DNA from: Cyclobacterium salsum
GTDB taxonomy: Bacteria; Bacteroidota; Bacteroidia; Cytophagales; Cyclobacteriaceae
DNA length: 64,000 nt
Direction: 5' to 3'
Assembly: GCF_010119245.1 (NCBI RefSeq)
Contig: NZ_WNKG01000001.1
Span: forward strand, 186,001-250,000
Below are positions 15,696-25,694 of this stretch, one piece after another. Under the pieces are notes generated by a model. It saw nothing but the letters and a program-made list of their open reading frames with translations, made no database searches and was not told the origin of the DNA. Every line of letters begins with the position of its first letter. Position 1 is the stretch's first letter. The translations under genes were made by a program, and so were the position numbers.

Positions 15696-16889
15696 ATGAA
15701 TATCGCCATGCTCGGTTCGGGCTTTATTGCCCGCTTTTATGCCAACACCCTTCACGACCAACGACGAAAGGACCGGATTCTCTCCGTCTACTCCCGAAAC
15801 ATTGCTAACGCCGAAAAGTTTGCGGCTGATTATGGATTGAGTAGTTACGGAAGTGAAATGGAAAAAATCATCCAAGACCCAGCGGTGGATGCTGTGATTG
15901 TGGCGCTACCCAATCATTTACACGAAGAAGCCGTCCTGGCCTGTGCAGCCGCTAATAAGGCGGTTTTGTGTACCAAGCCCCTGGGTCGCAATGCCAGCGA
16001 AGCCAAACGCATGTTGGAAGCGGTGGAAAAAGCAGGTGTATTTGCCGGCTATCTGGAGGACCTGTGTTATACCTCCAAGTTTTTGAAATCCCTGGCCAGC
16101 ATAAAAGCGGGAAGTCTGGGCAAAATCCTTTGGACCAAATCCAGGGAAGCGCACCCGGGTCCCCACAGCGATTGGTTTTGGGATAAGGAAAAATCCGGTG
16201 GGGGAGCCATTATTGATTTGGGCTGCCATTGTGTAGAAATAAGCCGAAACTTTATAGGTAAAGGGGTTCGTCCTATGGAAGTGATGTGTTGGGCGGACAC
16301 CCAGGTGCACCCCATTGATGCGGAGGACCATGCCATTGGTTTGGTGAAGTATGAAAACGGGGCCATCGGGCAATTTGAAGTAAGCTGGACCTTTCGGGGC
16401 GGAATGGATTTACGGGACGAGGTGATGGGCACAGAGGGTACGGTTTGGCTAAATAGTTTTTTACGCACTGGATTTGAGATGTTTACGACGGGAAAAGGAG
16501 AAAACTATATTGCCGAAAAAGCTGAATCTGATTCCGGTTGGTTGTTTCCGGTTGGTGACGAGGCACATGAACTCGGCTATCCGCAAATGTTTAGCGATAT
16601 GTTTGATGCCATGGAGCAGGGAAGGGAACCATTGGAAACCTTTTATGATGGGTATGTGGTGAATGCCATTTTGGATGCCGCCTTTCTCTCTGCCAAAAGC
16701 AAGAAATGGGAAACGGTGAAGCTGGAGGACTGGAGAGGAGAAGGTAGCGGCTCCGAAGAAAAAAGCCAGGTCTCTTACGATGAAAAGTACTATCTAATCA
16801 AAAAAGAACTACTGCCTAATGGCGAAGCGAAAGTAATCCTGAAAGACAAGGTAACGGGCGAAATCAAACAGGTCACCGTAAAAAACTGA
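15696..16889 (+). CDS. Gfo/Idh/MocA-family oxidoreductase
   Basis: 397 residues. The N-terminal NAD(P)-binding Rossmann motif is [14 protein letters not shown], the CTKPLGR segment carries the conserved Lys-Pro, and [17 protein letters not shown] carries the catalytic-region D and H. The usual C-terminal alpha/beta domain follows, then an extra tail from about residue 345 ([20 protein letters not shown]) that is short, charged and possibly a small added beta domain. Such enzymes oxidise or epimerise sugars and inositols; the substrate is unknown. Confidence 0.85.
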   Translation: MNIAMLGSGFIARFYANTLHDQRRKDRILSVYSRNIANAEKFAADYGLSSYGSEMEKIIQDPAVDAVIVALPNHLHEEAVLACAAANKAVLCTKPLGRNASEAKRMLEAVEKAGVFAGYLEDLCYTSKFLKSLASIKAGSLGKILWTKSREAHPGPHSDWFWDKEKSGGGAIIDLGCHCVEISRNFIGKGVRPMEVMCWADTQVHPIDAEDHAIGLVKYENGAIGQFEVSWTFRGGMDLRDEVMGTEGTVWLNSFLRTGFEMFTTGKGENYIAEKAESDSGWLFPVGDEAHELGYPQMFSDMFDAMEQGREPLETFYDGYVVNAILDAAFLSAKSKKWETVKLEDWRGEGSGSEEKSQVSYDEKYYLIKKELLPNGEAKVILKDKVTGEIKQVTVKN

Positions 16890-17053
16890 CCACTTATACC
16901 TTCCATGGGCTATCAACGTAAAATTCGGTATTATTTCAGAATTCAGCCCAAAAAAAAGCCTGTAATTATATTATTTAGGCTATAATTGCGCTTCAAAAAT
17001 GTATTAATCTAAGCATGGGTACGGTCCGTCTGCCGGATTGGCTGTTGAATAAT

Positions 17054-19243
17054 ATGGGAAAAGCGTTACGAAATGGTTGGTTGATTTTAGTGGGAGTTAT
17101 GTTATGCCTTCCGGCATTGGGTCAAAAGATCAATGACGATTACAAGTTGCATATCAAGCGTGCCAGTTCGTCCATTTCGATCGACGGAATGGTGGACGAA
17201 CAAGCCTGGGAGGATGCAGAGGTGGCCAAGGATTTTTACATGATTCTTCCCATGGATACCAGTTATTCTCAGGTAGAAACCGAAGTGATGATGACCTACG
17301 ATTCGGAGCACCTGTACCTGCTGGTTATCAACCACCATGCGGTGCCGGGGCCTTACTATGTAGAATCCTTGCGGCGGGATTTTTCGTTTGGAAAAAATGA
17401 CAATTTCCTGTTGTTTATGGACACTTTTGATGATCAGACCAATGGCTTTTCATTCGGTGCCAATGCCGCCGGTGCCCAGTGGGATGGCATCATGTATGAA
17501 GGGGGAAAGGTAGATTTAAGCTGGGACAATAAATGGATTTCCAAAGTTCAGAATTATGAAGACAAATGGGTCTTTGAAGCGGCCATTCCCTTTAAATCCA
17601 TTCGATATAAAAAAGGGATTAAGGAATGGGGTATTAATTTCAGCCGGCTGGATCTGAAGACCACCGAAAAATCGGCCTGGGCACCGGTTCCCAGACAATT
17701 TCCCTCCGCTTCTTTGGCTTATACCGGAATTTTGGTTTGGGACGAGGCGCCCCCAGAAGCAGGCATGAACGTGTCCATCATTCCCTATGCTATGGGAGGC
17801 AGGGTGAAAGACCGTGAAGGCGGGTTGCCTACCGATTATCAAAACAGGGTAGGAGTAGATGCAAAAATCGCCATTAGTTCTTCCTTAAACCTGGACCTAA
17901 CCGTAAATCCTGATTTCTCTCAGGTGGAAGTGGACCGGCAAATTACCAATCTGGACAGATTTGAATTGTTTTTCCCAGAAAGAAGGCAATTCTTCCTTGA
18001 AAATGGGGATTTGTTTGCCAATTTTGGTTACGAAACCATACGTCCCTTCTTTTCCAGACGGATTGGGCTGAATGCACCTATTCAGTTTGGTGCCCGATTA
18101 AGCGGAAAAATCAACCGGGATTGGCGAATCGGAGCCATGAACATGCAAACGGGGCAGGTGGAAGAGACGCAGACTCCTTCTCAGAATTTTACGGTCATGG
18201 CAGCCCAGCGGCGCGTGGGGCAACGATCTAATATTGGGGCTATTTTTGTCAATAGGGCATCTATTGGAGAGATTCCCGGGATCAATGGGACCGATGCTGC
18301 TGGAACCACGTCATATAATCGAAACCTGGGGCTGGAATACAACCTGGCTTCTTCCAATAACTTATGGACTGGAAAGGCTTTTTTCTTAAAATCATTTAGT
18401 CCCGACCAAACCGGAGAAAGCCTGGTGCATGCCGCCAACCTGAAATATTCCAGCGGAAACCTCAGCTGGGAGTGGAAACACGAGTACGTTTCGCCCCGAT
18501 ACACCGCCGAAGTGGGGTATGTTCCCAGAAATGGTTACTACCGGATCAATCCCAATACGGCTTACTTGTTTTTCCCCAAAAGCAAAAAAATCCTGCGCCA
18601 CGGTCCCACGGTCAATACATCTTTATTTTACAATATGAATTGGGAACAGACCGACAACATTACCGAACTGGGCTATACGGTCCGGTTTAGAAGTCAGAGT
18701 AATTTGACGGCGAGGTATGCCTATAACCGGATTTGGTTGCAACAACCCTTTGACCCAACCAATTTTAGTGGAGATACCCTGGCGGCCTTTACCAATCATA
18801 CCTGGAGTTCCGTCGGCATGGAATACGTTTCCAAACCTCAAAGTCTTTTTACGTATTCGCTATCCTCCCAATACGGGGGCTATTTTGCAGAGGGGGAGCG
18901 ATTTAACTTTTCCGGGGAATTGGGATACCGCTTTCAGCCCTATGTAGGATTGGCCTTAACCGGTAACTATAACCAATTGGATTTGCCGGAACCCTGGGGA
19001 GATACCCGTTTTTGGCTAGTGGGGCCCCGCGTGGATGTAACCTTTACCAATACCTTGTTTTTTACGGCTTTTGCCCAGTACAACGAACAAATTGACAATA
19101 TCAACCTAAATACCCGGTTTCAATGGCGGTTTAAGCCGGCTTCCGATTTGTATCTGGTGTTTACGGACAACTATTTACCAGCGCCGTTTTACGTAAAAAA
19201 CAGAACCTTAGCCCTAAAATTCACCTATTGGTGGACCTGGTAG
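17054..19243 (+). CDS. DUF5916 outer-membrane protein with CBM9-like N-terminus
   Basis: 729 residues from the ATG at 17054, where a clean signal peptide begins (MGKALRNGWLILVGVMLCLPALG); an ATG 39 bases earlier adds residues ahead of it. The N-terminal domain (SSISIDGMVDEQAWEDAEVAKDF, then VMMTYDSEHLYLLV) is of the CBM9/DOMON-like type. The rest is DUF5916, an outer-membrane beta-barrel with LDLTVNPDFSQVEVDRQITNLDRFE and FFPERRQFFLENGDLF near the barrel start. A near-match -7 box (TATAATTG) lies at 16981-16988. Function in the family is not established. Confidence 0.85.
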   Translation: MGKALRNGWLILVGVMLCLPALGQKINDDYKLHIKRASSSISIDGMVDEQAWEDAEVAKDFYMILPMDTSYSQVETEVMMTYDSEHLYLLVINHHAVPGPYYVESLRRDFSFGKNDNFLLFMDTFDDQTNGFSFGANAAGAQWDGIMYEGGKVDLSWDNKWISKVQNYEDKWVFEAAIPFKSIRYKKGIKEWGINFSRLDLKTTEKSAWAPVPRQFPSASLAYTGILVWDEAPPEAGMNVSIIPYAMGGRVKDREGGLPTDYQNRVGVDAKIAISSSLNLDLTVNPDFSQVEVDRQITNLDRFELFFPERRQFFLENGDLFANFGYETIRPFFSRRIGLNAPIQFGARLSGKINRDWRIGAMNMQTGQVEETQTPSQNFTVMAAQRRVGQRSNIGAIFVNRASIGEIPGINGTDAAGTTSYNRNLGLEYNLASSNNLWTGKAFFLKSFSPDQTGESLVHAANLKYSSGNLSWEWKHEYVSPRYTAEVGYVPRNGYYRINPNTAYLFFPKSKKILRHGPTVNTSLFYNMNWEQTDNITELGYTVRFRSQSNLTARYAYNRIWLQQPFDPTNFSGDTLAAFTNHTWSSVGMEYVSKPQSLFTYSLSSQYGGYFAEGERFNFSGELGYRFQPYVGLALTGNYNQLDLPEPWGDTRFWLVGPRVDVTFTNTLFFTAFAQYNEQIDNINLNTRFQWRFKPASDLYLVFTDNYLPAPFYVKNRTLALKFTYWWTW

Positions 19244-19245
19244 GC

Positions 19246-20190
19246 TTACCACAGCTCCAGGCCCAATAGTTTTCTACCCAGCGGGCTAAGTTTGGCCTGC
19301 GGATAGTTGGTTTGTTCCCAATTTCGGGGATCACCGGGAAACGCAAAACCATCCGGAGCAATGCGGTCCCGCCAGGAACTGATCCGCCAGTTTCTTAGTT
19401 CTTCATTTTCATTTTCCGCTGGCATCATGGAGATGTACTGAGCCATTCGAACGCTGTCTTTACTGCGATTAGGTCGAATACCATGGGGCAACTTGCTATT
19501 AAAAATCAGCAAATCTCCTTCCTCCAGTTTTACTTTCGTCAGATGATAGCCGCTGACATCGGGTTTAAAAATGTCCCGATCTTTCGGTTGGTCTTTTTTC
19601 CAGGAATCGTAATTGCGGTACAGTTCCGGTACGCATTGAAATCCACCTACATTGGGATCGGTCTGATCATTCAGCGCCACCAAGCCTTGCACGTTATCTT
19701 CGTCTGATTCCGGATCGTAATCCCAATGGATAAACCCCTTGAATTCAAAATCCGGTCGGGCAGGGATATTGAGGTTGGCCCGATCTATGGTTACCCACAA
19801 TTCGTCAATTCCCCATATATCGGAGAATGTTTCGTAAACTTTGGGATATTGACGGATATCCCAAAGGTATTGGTGATTATATATTTCCACCATGCCGCTG
19901 TTGGTGAGCTCTTTCATTTTCATTTCCTCCTTGTTCGCAGCATACCAGGTTTTAGGATCCTGAGGGTTCATCTCCTCAAATTCCCACAAGAGCCTTTGCA
20001 GACGCTGGGTGTAGTCCATTGGAACTGCCTTTTTGACAATCACATACCCATTTTCCTTCCAGAAATTCCAATCAACATCTGTTAATACCTTCAATGGTTT
20101 GCCTTGGGATCGATTATTCAATTTCACCTTCCCGCTAGCGGTTGCAGAAGGATTTCCCGGAATATCTTTATGTTTTTTCGTAATGGCCAT
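19246..20190 (-). CDS. Phytanoyl-CoA dioxygenase (PhyH) family protein
   Basis: 314 residues with a double-stranded beta-helix of the Fe(II)/2-oxoglutarate type. The iron ligands are H155 and D157 (GFIHWDYDP) and H236 (SKLPHGIRPNRS), with R242 placed to bind 2-oxoglutarate. The N-terminal 35 residues are basic and probably disordered. Family members hydroxylate a wide range of small molecules; the substrate is not predictable. It converges on the DUF5916 gene, with only 2 bases between the stops. Confidence 0.88.
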   Translation of the reverse strand: MAITKKHKDIPGNPSATASGKVKLNNRSQGKPLKVLTDVDWNFWKENGYVIVKKAVPMDYTQRLQRLLWEFEEMNPQDPKTWYAANKEEMKMKELTNSGMVEIYNHQYLWDIRQYPKVYETFSDIWGIDELWVTIDRANLNIPARPDFEFKGFIHWDYDPESDEDNVQGLVALNDQTDPNVGGFQCVPELYRNYDSWKKDQPKDRDIFKPDVSGYHLTKVKLEEGDLLIFNSKLPHGIRPNRSKDSVRMAQYISMMPAENENEELRNWRISSWRDRIAPDGFAFPGDPRNWEQTNYPQAKLSPLGRKLLGLELW

Positions 20191-20350
20191 GGTAAAATTT
20201 ACTTATCTTACAGGCAGAATATACTGGTAAATATTTACTTTACCAAGCAGTACTTCCGTCCGAATAAATTTCCTCGGGTTTTTAAACTGCTTATATGCCC
20301 ACTAATGTAAATTAGTTTTTGGATCGCTTACACTATGCTTAGCTTGAAAT

Positions 20351-22834
20351 ATGAAACCTACACCAACTCGTCTTTTACCTTTCGTATTCCTATTCTTCCT
20401 GGGCTTTTTCCCGGGACTTTATTCGTTCACAAACGCCCAGAGCAGTTCCGAAATTTACCATGAATTACTGAAACTCCGTGAAACCAAACGGGTCTTGTAC
20501 CTGGCTGCTCATCCGGATGATGAAAACACAAGGCTGATCGCCTATTTGGCTAATTCCGTTCACGCAGAAGTGGGATACCTGTCCCTAACTCGCGGAGATG
20601 GGGGTCAAAACCTGATCGGAAAGGAATTGGGTATTGAATTGGGAATGATCCGAACGCAGGAATTGCTTAAGGCAAGGGAAACTGACGGTGGCCGTCAATT
20701 TTTTTCCCGGGCCATTGATTTTGGATACAGTCGTAATCCTGATGAAACACTCAGTAATTGGGATCGAAATAAGTTACTATCCGATCTGGTATGGGTCATT
20801 CGTAATTTTCAACCGGACCTGCTCATCACCCGTTTTAATACCACTCCTGGAACTACCCACGGCCACCATACCACCTCAGCCATTCTTGGCGGAGAGGCTT
20901 TTGAGCTGGCGGGAAATCCCGATGCGTTTCCCGAGCAGTTGAAATGGGTGAAACCCTGGTCTCCGAAACGGATATTCTGGAATGCTTACAATTGGGGAGG
21001 GCAATACGAACCCAAACCCGATATTCCCTACCACACCTTTCCGGTCGGTGAATTCAATTTCCTTTTGGGTACCAGTTATTCGCAGATTGCTGCTGATAGC
21101 CGTACCATGCATAAATCTCAAGGCTTCGGCTCCACGGCCAGCATAGGAGAAAGTAGCGATTTTCTCGAATTTGTGGCCGGTGCGCCTTTTGAAAACGACC
21201 CCTTCGAGGGGATTCCGGACCGTTGGCAAGGCCTGGAGGGAGGTACCGCATTCGTTAAAAAAGTCGAAGCGCTCCTGGATGCCTTTGATTTTACAAATCC
21301 CATAAACAACTTACCCCGCTTATTGGAAATGAAAGCTCAGTTAAACCAGGTTCAGGAAGGCTTACCCTGGGTCAAGGAAAAACAAGACCAGCTAGATCAG
21401 ATTATTCTGGATGTGCTGGGTTGGAAAGCGTTGTTTCTGGCAAACAAGGAGTTGTCGTTTCCATCAGATCAGATTCAAGGGAAACTGATTGTCAATTTAC
21501 CGGGGGATCGGGGGGTACGGTTGGAGAAATTTGAGGTATTGGATTCCGCCTATGAGTTAGCGGGCAGGGTAGCGGATAATCAGCCCTTTGAATGGGAGCA
21601 GGAACTCCAGGTACCGGCAACCCACCCTGTATCGCAGCCTTACTGGCTGAAAAGCCCTCCCAGGGAAAGCCTTTATGTCGTTGATTCTCAGCAAATGATA
21701 GGAAAACCCTTTAATGATCCTGCCGTTTCGGGAAAACTGCATTTTAGGATTGAAAACCAACGTTTCGAGGTAAACATCCCGCTACAATACCGCTACAATG
21801 ATCAGGTAAACGGAGAAATCATTCAACCTTTTACCGTGGTGCCAAAAATATCGCTTTCCATTGACCAGGAAAACGTTTTTTTACTGGGAGAGCAGGAAGC
21901 GCAGCTAGGGGTTACCCTTTCATTCGAAGGGGAATTGGAAGAAGGAACGCTGGGCATCAGCGGATTGGATAGCGGAGATTATGTCGTAGAAGAGCGTTTA
22001 GAGGATACAGCCAATAAAAGCATCTATTTTAGCCTAAGGTTGACCAACTCAAACGGGGAAGCGCGATCTTCCCATACGGTATTTTATAAGACCAGGGATG
22101 GAACGGTTTACGAACAGGGGAAAAAACGAATTGTGCATCCTCATATTCCCAACCTGACCTATTTTCCCGAGGCTTCCTTTAACCTCATCAGGCTAAATAT
22201 GGACATGCGAAACCAAACCATCGGCTACATACCGGGTGCGGGAGATGATATTCCCGAAGTGTTGAGAAACCTGGGCTATACCGTGGAAATTTTGGAAAAC
22301 AGTAACATGGGGCCTGGGACTTTTAGGAACTATTCCACGCTGATAGTGGGAATTCGGGCCTTTAATGTGAACCAAAACCTGGCCAATCAGACGGCGGCAT
22401 TGATGGACTATGCCAAGAATGGGGGTAATTTGATCGTTCAGTACAATACCAGCTCCCCCTTGCTGTCCAGAGATTTTGGGCCCTATCCCCTGGAACTATC
22501 CAGAGACCGAATTACCGTAGAGGAATCACCGGTAAAAATACTGTTGGAAGAACATCCGGTATTGAATTTTCCAAATGAGATCAGCGAAAGTGATTTTGAG
22601 GGATGGGTACAGGAAAGGGGCTTGTATTTTCCCGGGAATTGGGATGATCGCTACCAAACGCCTCTTGAAATGCAGGATCCGAACGAACCACCGACACGGG
22701 GATCCCTTTTAGTGACCCGCTATGGATCCGGACATTACAGTTATTCGGGCATTTCCTGGTTTCGATTATTACCGGCAGGCGTGCCGGGCGCCATCAAATT
22801 ATTTGTAAATTTAATCGAACAAGGCAATGAGTAA
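20351..22834 (+). CDS. Secreted PIG-L (LmbE-like) deacetylase, large form
   Basis: 827 residues with an N-terminal signal peptide (FVFLFFLGFFPGLYSFTNAQ). The PIG-L domain covers about 45-300: zinc-binding AHPDDE (53-58) and HGHH (170-173). A long C-terminal part holds a beta-rich segment and a ThuA/glutamine-amidotransferase-like region (YIPGAGDDIPEVLRNLGY, then VGIRAFNVNQNL, GGNLIVQYNT, HYSYSGISW). PIG-L enzymes deacetylate N-acetyl sugars. The gene overlaps the small membrane ORF at 22827, which itself overlaps the symporter gene, so the three form an operon. Confidence 0.85.
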   Translation: MKPTPTRLLPFVFLFFLGFFPGLYSFTNAQSSSEIYHELLKLRETKRVLYLAAHPDDENTRLIAYLANSVHAEVGYLSLTRGDGGQNLIGKELGIELGMIRTQELLKARETDGGRQFFSRAIDFGYSRNPDETLSNWDRNKLLSDLVWVIRNFQPDLLITRFNTTPGTTHGHHTTSAILGGEAFELAGNPDAFPEQLKWVKPWSPKRIFWNAYNWGGQYEPKPDIPYHTFPVGEFNFLLGTSYSQIAADSRTMHKSQGFGSTASIGESSDFLEFVAGAPFENDPFEGIPDRWQGLEGGTAFVKKVEALLDAFDFTNPINNLPRLLEMKAQLNQVQEGLPWVKEKQDQLDQIILDVLGWKALFLANKELSFPSDQIQGKLIVNLPGDRGVRLEKFEVLDSAYELAGRVADNQPFEWEQELQVPATHPVSQPYWLKSPPRESLYVVDSQQMIGKPFNDPAVSGKLHFRIENQRFEVNIPLQYRYNDQVNGEIIQPFTVVPKISLSIDQENVFLLGEQEAQLGVTLSFEGELEEGTLGISGLDSGDYVVEERLEDTANKSIYFSLRLTNSNGEARSSHTVFYKTRDGTVYEQGKKRIVHPHIPNLTYFPEASFNLIRLNMDMRNQTIGYIPGAGDDIPEVLRNLGYTVEILENSNMGPGTFRNYSTLIVGIRAFNVNQNLANQTAALMDYAKNGGNLIVQYNTSSPLLSRDFGPYPLELSRDRITVEESPVKILLEEHPVLNFPNEISESDFEGWVQERGLYFPGNWDDRYQTPLEMQDPNEPPTRGSLLVTRYGSGHYSYSGISWFRLLPAGVPGAIKLFVNLIEQGNE

Positions 22835-22937
22835 GGAAAAGGACTTTCGGCATTGGACCGGTTTGTACTGGATGCAGGTGGTGGTACTGGCCATACTGAT
22901 CGGGTTGTTTTATTGGTTAACCCTGGCTTTTTCATGA
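22827..22937 (+). CDS. Small single-pass membrane peptide, 36 residues
   Basis: ATG at 22827-22829 lies inside the last codons of the deacetylase gene and the TGA at 22935-22937 overlaps the symporter ATG (22934-22936), so both junctions are start/stop overlaps typical of translational coupling. The peptide has a charged N-terminus (MSKEKDFRHWTGLYW) and one membrane helix (QVVVLAILIGLFYWLTLAF). I infer a small accessory subunit of the symporter. It is too short for routine gene calling. Confidence 0.6.
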   Translation: MSKEKDFRHWTGLYWMQVVVLAILIGLFYWLTLAFS

Positions 22938-24667
22938 GTTACCTCGACTGGGCCATCATGTTTGGCACCTTGCTGGCCATTGCATCCTATGGCATTTACA
23001 AAACGTACGGCCCCAAAGACATGGACAAGTACCTCCGGGGAGGGAATGATCTTAGCTGGTGGACCATCGGGCTTTCCATTATGGCCACCCAGGCTTCGGC
23101 GATTACGTTTTTAAGTACACCGGGACAGGCCTATGCAGATGGCATGCGGTTTATCCAATTTTATTTTGGATTGCCAGTGGCGATGATCATCATTTCGGTT
23201 GTCTTTTTACCCATTTATTACCGGCTAAAGGTATACACAGCCTATGAATTTCTGGAAACCCGTTTTGATCTTAAAACCCGAACCCTTACCGCCGGCCTGT
23301 TTTTGATTCAACGTGGCCTGGCGGCGGGAATCACCATTTACGCTCCTTCCATTATCTTATCCACTCTTTTGGGATGGAATTTGACGATTACCAATATATT
23401 TATCGGCCTGATGGTGATCATTTATACCGTATCCGGGGGGACAAAAGCCGTATCCATTACCCAAAAGCAACAAATGACGGTCATGATGGGAGGGATGATT
23501 TTAGCAGGAATCATCGTAATCCAAATGATTCCCGTGAAATTTACCGAGGCCTTGCATTTGGCAGGCAAGATGGAAAAATTGAACATTGTCAATTTTGATT
23601 TTGACCTGTCGGATCGCTATAATTTTTGGTCAGGAGTGACCGGGGCGTTGTTTTTATTTCTTTCTTACTTCGGAACCGACCAATCTCAGGTCCAACGGTA
23701 CCTGACGGGACGGTCGCTGACCCAGAGCAGGATGGGGTTGATGATGAACGGGTTTTTGAAAGTTCCCATGCAGTTCGTGATCCTGTTTATCGGGGTGATG
23801 GTTTTTGTGTTTTACCAGTTTTTTCAGCCTCCCGTCATCTTTAATACCATTCAGTTGGATAAGCTCAAGCAGAGCGAATACCTGGAGGAGTTTGACGTCT
23901 TGGAAAAGGAATATACGGAGGTATTTGAAAGCAAGAGCGAACGCATTCAGGAGATGTTACAAGCCATTGAATCAGACAATACCATCGAAACGGAGCGGTA
24001 TCAAACAGAGATTTTTGAACATTCTCAACAACAGGAGCAGGTACGGGAGCAAGTTAAAGCGTTAATTGTCAAACACGATCCACTGGCAGAGACAAACGAT
24101 ACCGACTATGTATTTATGCGATTTGTAATGGATTACCTGCCAAATGGGATTGTGGGACTGTTGTTCGCAGTGATTTTCAGCGCAGCCATGTCTTCTACCG
24201 CATCCGAGCTAAACGCCCTGTCGTCTACCACCACCATCGATATTTACAAGCGTTCCCTGCACACCTCAGGGAGCTCCCGGCATTACATGCTTTCCTCGAA
24301 ATGGTTTACGGCTATTTGGGGCTTGTTTGCCGTGCTATTTGCCACCTATGCCACCTTATTTGAAAACCTGATACAAGCGGTAAACTTGCTCGGATCCTTG
24401 TTTTATGGTACTATTCTGGGCATTTTTCTGGTTGGGTTTTTTCTGAAATGGGTAGGGGGTAAGGCGGTGTTTACCGCAGCCATTATTGCAGAATTGATGA
24501 TTTTAACCCTGCACTACTTCAATGGAACCACCGTGTATGGTTTTGCGGTGGATGTAGGGTACCTCTGGTACAACGCCATTGGTTGCTTATTGGTAATGCT
24601 GATGGCCATGCTGATTCAGGGATGGCGTGGACCGGAACCGAAATCGGCCAGCGACTCAACTGAATAG
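22934..24667 (+). CDS. Sodium:solute symporter (SSS family)
   Basis: 577 residues starting MSYLDWAIMFGTLLAI at 22934; a longer frame back to 22853 overlaps the small ORF and is rejected. The SSS fold is seen in MATQASAITFLSTPGQAYADGMRF, SGGTKAVSITQKQQ, SYFGTDQSQVQRYLTGRSLTQSRMG and FSAAMSSTASELNALSSTTTIDIYKR. About residues 303-392 are a soluble, Glu/Gln-rich, coiled-coil-like insertion between membrane segments. The substrate may be a sugar or sugar derivative, judging by the deacetylase partner (inference). Confidence 0.92.
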   Translation: MSYLDWAIMFGTLLAIASYGIYKTYGPKDMDKYLRGGNDLSWWTIGLSIMATQASAITFLSTPGQAYADGMRFIQFYFGLPVAMIIISVVFLPIYYRLKVYTAYEFLETRFDLKTRTLTAGLFLIQRGLAAGITIYAPSIILSTLLGWNLTITNIFIGLMVIIYTVSGGTKAVSITQKQQMTVMMGGMILAGIIVIQMIPVKFTEALHLAGKMEKLNIVNFDFDLSDRYNFWSGVTGALFLFLSYFGTDQSQVQRYLTGRSLTQSRMGLMMNGFLKVPMQFVILFIGVMVFVFYQFFQPPVIFNTIQLDKLKQSEYLEEFDVLEKEYTEVFESKSERIQEMLQAIESDNTIETERYQTEIFEHSQQQEQVREQVKALIVKHDPLAETNDTDYVFMRFVMDYLPNGIVGLLFAVIFSAAMSSTASELNALSSTTTIDIYKRSLHTSGSSRHYMLSSKWFTAIWGLFAVLFATYATLFENLIQAVNLLGSLFYGTILGIFLVGFFLKWVGGKAVFTAAIIAELMILTLHYFNGTTVYGFAVDVGYLWYNAIGCLLVMLMAMLIQGWRGPEPKSASDSTE

Positions 24668-24670
24668 AAA

Positions 24671-24703
24671 ACATTGGAGCTGCTTTTTTTGCAGCTCCAA
24701 TGT
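24671..24703. terminator. Perfect 13-bp hairpin between convergent genes
   Basis: ACATTGGAGCTGC (24671-24683) and GCAGCTCCAATGT (24691-24703) pair perfectly around a loop of seven T. It lies between the symporter and DUF2911 stops and probably ends both transcripts, though there is no long T run after the stem. Confidence 0.7.
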
Positions 24704-24710
24704 GTCATTA

Positions 24711-25559
24711 TTATTTAAGTGATTCAATCAATCGATCGTTTAATCCTACGTAATCAGGATTTTTGGCTTCTTCGGCCATGGTTTTTGATCTTTCTGCCGT
24801 AGCGATGGCTTCGTCATCCATACCTAATTTTGCCTGAATTTTCGCTTTAAGGTGCACCGTATAGTACTTGGCGTCCTGGTCCACGGATTTGGTGATCCAT
24901 TCAAGTGCGGTTTTCAGGTCCTTGTCATTGGTGAAGTAATAATTAGCTGCTTGAAAATACAGGCCGGGATTATCCGATTCCTGGTCAATTAACTGTTCCC
25001 TGATTTGTTTCATGACAATCGGGTCTACTTCAGATTCGATTCGGAATTCAATTTGAGTTTTATCCCATGACAGGTTAACGGTAGCACCGGTATCCGAAAG
25101 ATCCACAAATCGAATGGTCATGGTTTCCACCACTGGTTTTTGCTTCTTTGCCGGTACCTGTATACGAAGGGCATCATCTTCTGCACTGTACCCCATCGCT
25201 CCCCATAGTTCGGTCTTTTTGGAAAAAATGACGGTCCATTGCTTTTTTCCCGGAATGGTGTAAAGGGCGTATTTTCCCGCAGGTAGTGCCTGCCCGTTTA
25301 CGCGAATCTCGGAATCAAATTCAAGTGTGCTGGGATTATTGGCACCGGTTCGCCAAACCTGCCCAAACGGCACCAGTTCTCCAAAAATTTTCCGTCCCTT
25401 TTTTCCCGGTCTGGAATAATCCAGGTGCAGGACGGTCAATCCCATTTGTTGAGATACTTTGCTGTTAGGACTTGCCGGCGGCATGTTGATCTGAGCAAAA
25501 GCTACTAATTGAACCAATGACAAAATAGTTGCTAGAAAAAGCATTTTTTTTGTTTTCAT
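24711..25559 (-). CDS. DUF2911-family secreted protein with C-terminal TPR-like part
   Basis: 282 residues with a signal peptide (MLFLATILSLVQLVAFAQ). The DUF2911 domain covers about 25-185, with LDYSRPGKKGRKIFG, LVPFGQVWRTGANNPS and LPAGKYALYTIPGKKQWTVIF as hallmarks. The remaining helical part has TPR-like units (YFQAANYYFTNDKDLKTALEW, YYTVHLKAKIQAKLGMDDEA). DUF2911 proteins are common in Bacteroidota and of unknown function. Confidence 0.9.
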   Translation of the reverse strand: MKTKKMLFLATILSLVQLVAFAQINMPPASPNSKVSQQMGLTVLHLDYSRPGKKGRKIFGELVPFGQVWRTGANNPSTLEFDSEIRVNGQALPAGKYALYTIPGKKQWTVIFSKKTELWGAMGYSAEDDALRIQVPAKKQKPVVETMTIRFVDLSDTGATVNLSWDKTQIEFRIESEVDPIVMKQIREQLIDQESDNPGLYFQAANYYFTNDKDLKTALEWITKSVDQDAKYYTVHLKAKIQAKLGMDDEAIATAERSKTMAEEAKNPDYVGLNDRLIESLK

Positions 25560-25694
25560 AGATATTTATAATTAATTTGAAGATGTAATGACGACAAAAC
25601 ATAACCGGTTTATACGACTGGTTTTTTCTTTATAGCAGTGGTATCAGGTATGTGGGCAAAGATAGTTAAATTACCATCAATATTTGTGTGGATT

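Noticed and set aside
15555-15875. Upstream extension of the VLRF1-like gene to 15875
   Set aside because: It would overlap the start of the divergent oxidoreductase, and MHRLIKADTL at 15554 fits the start of this protein family better.
16957-16981. AGCCT/AGGCT inverted repeat between the Gfo/Idh/MocA and DUF5916 genes
   Set aside because: The stem is 5 bp with a 15-base loop, and the T run lies on the side that would serve a minus-strand transcript, for which there is no gene.
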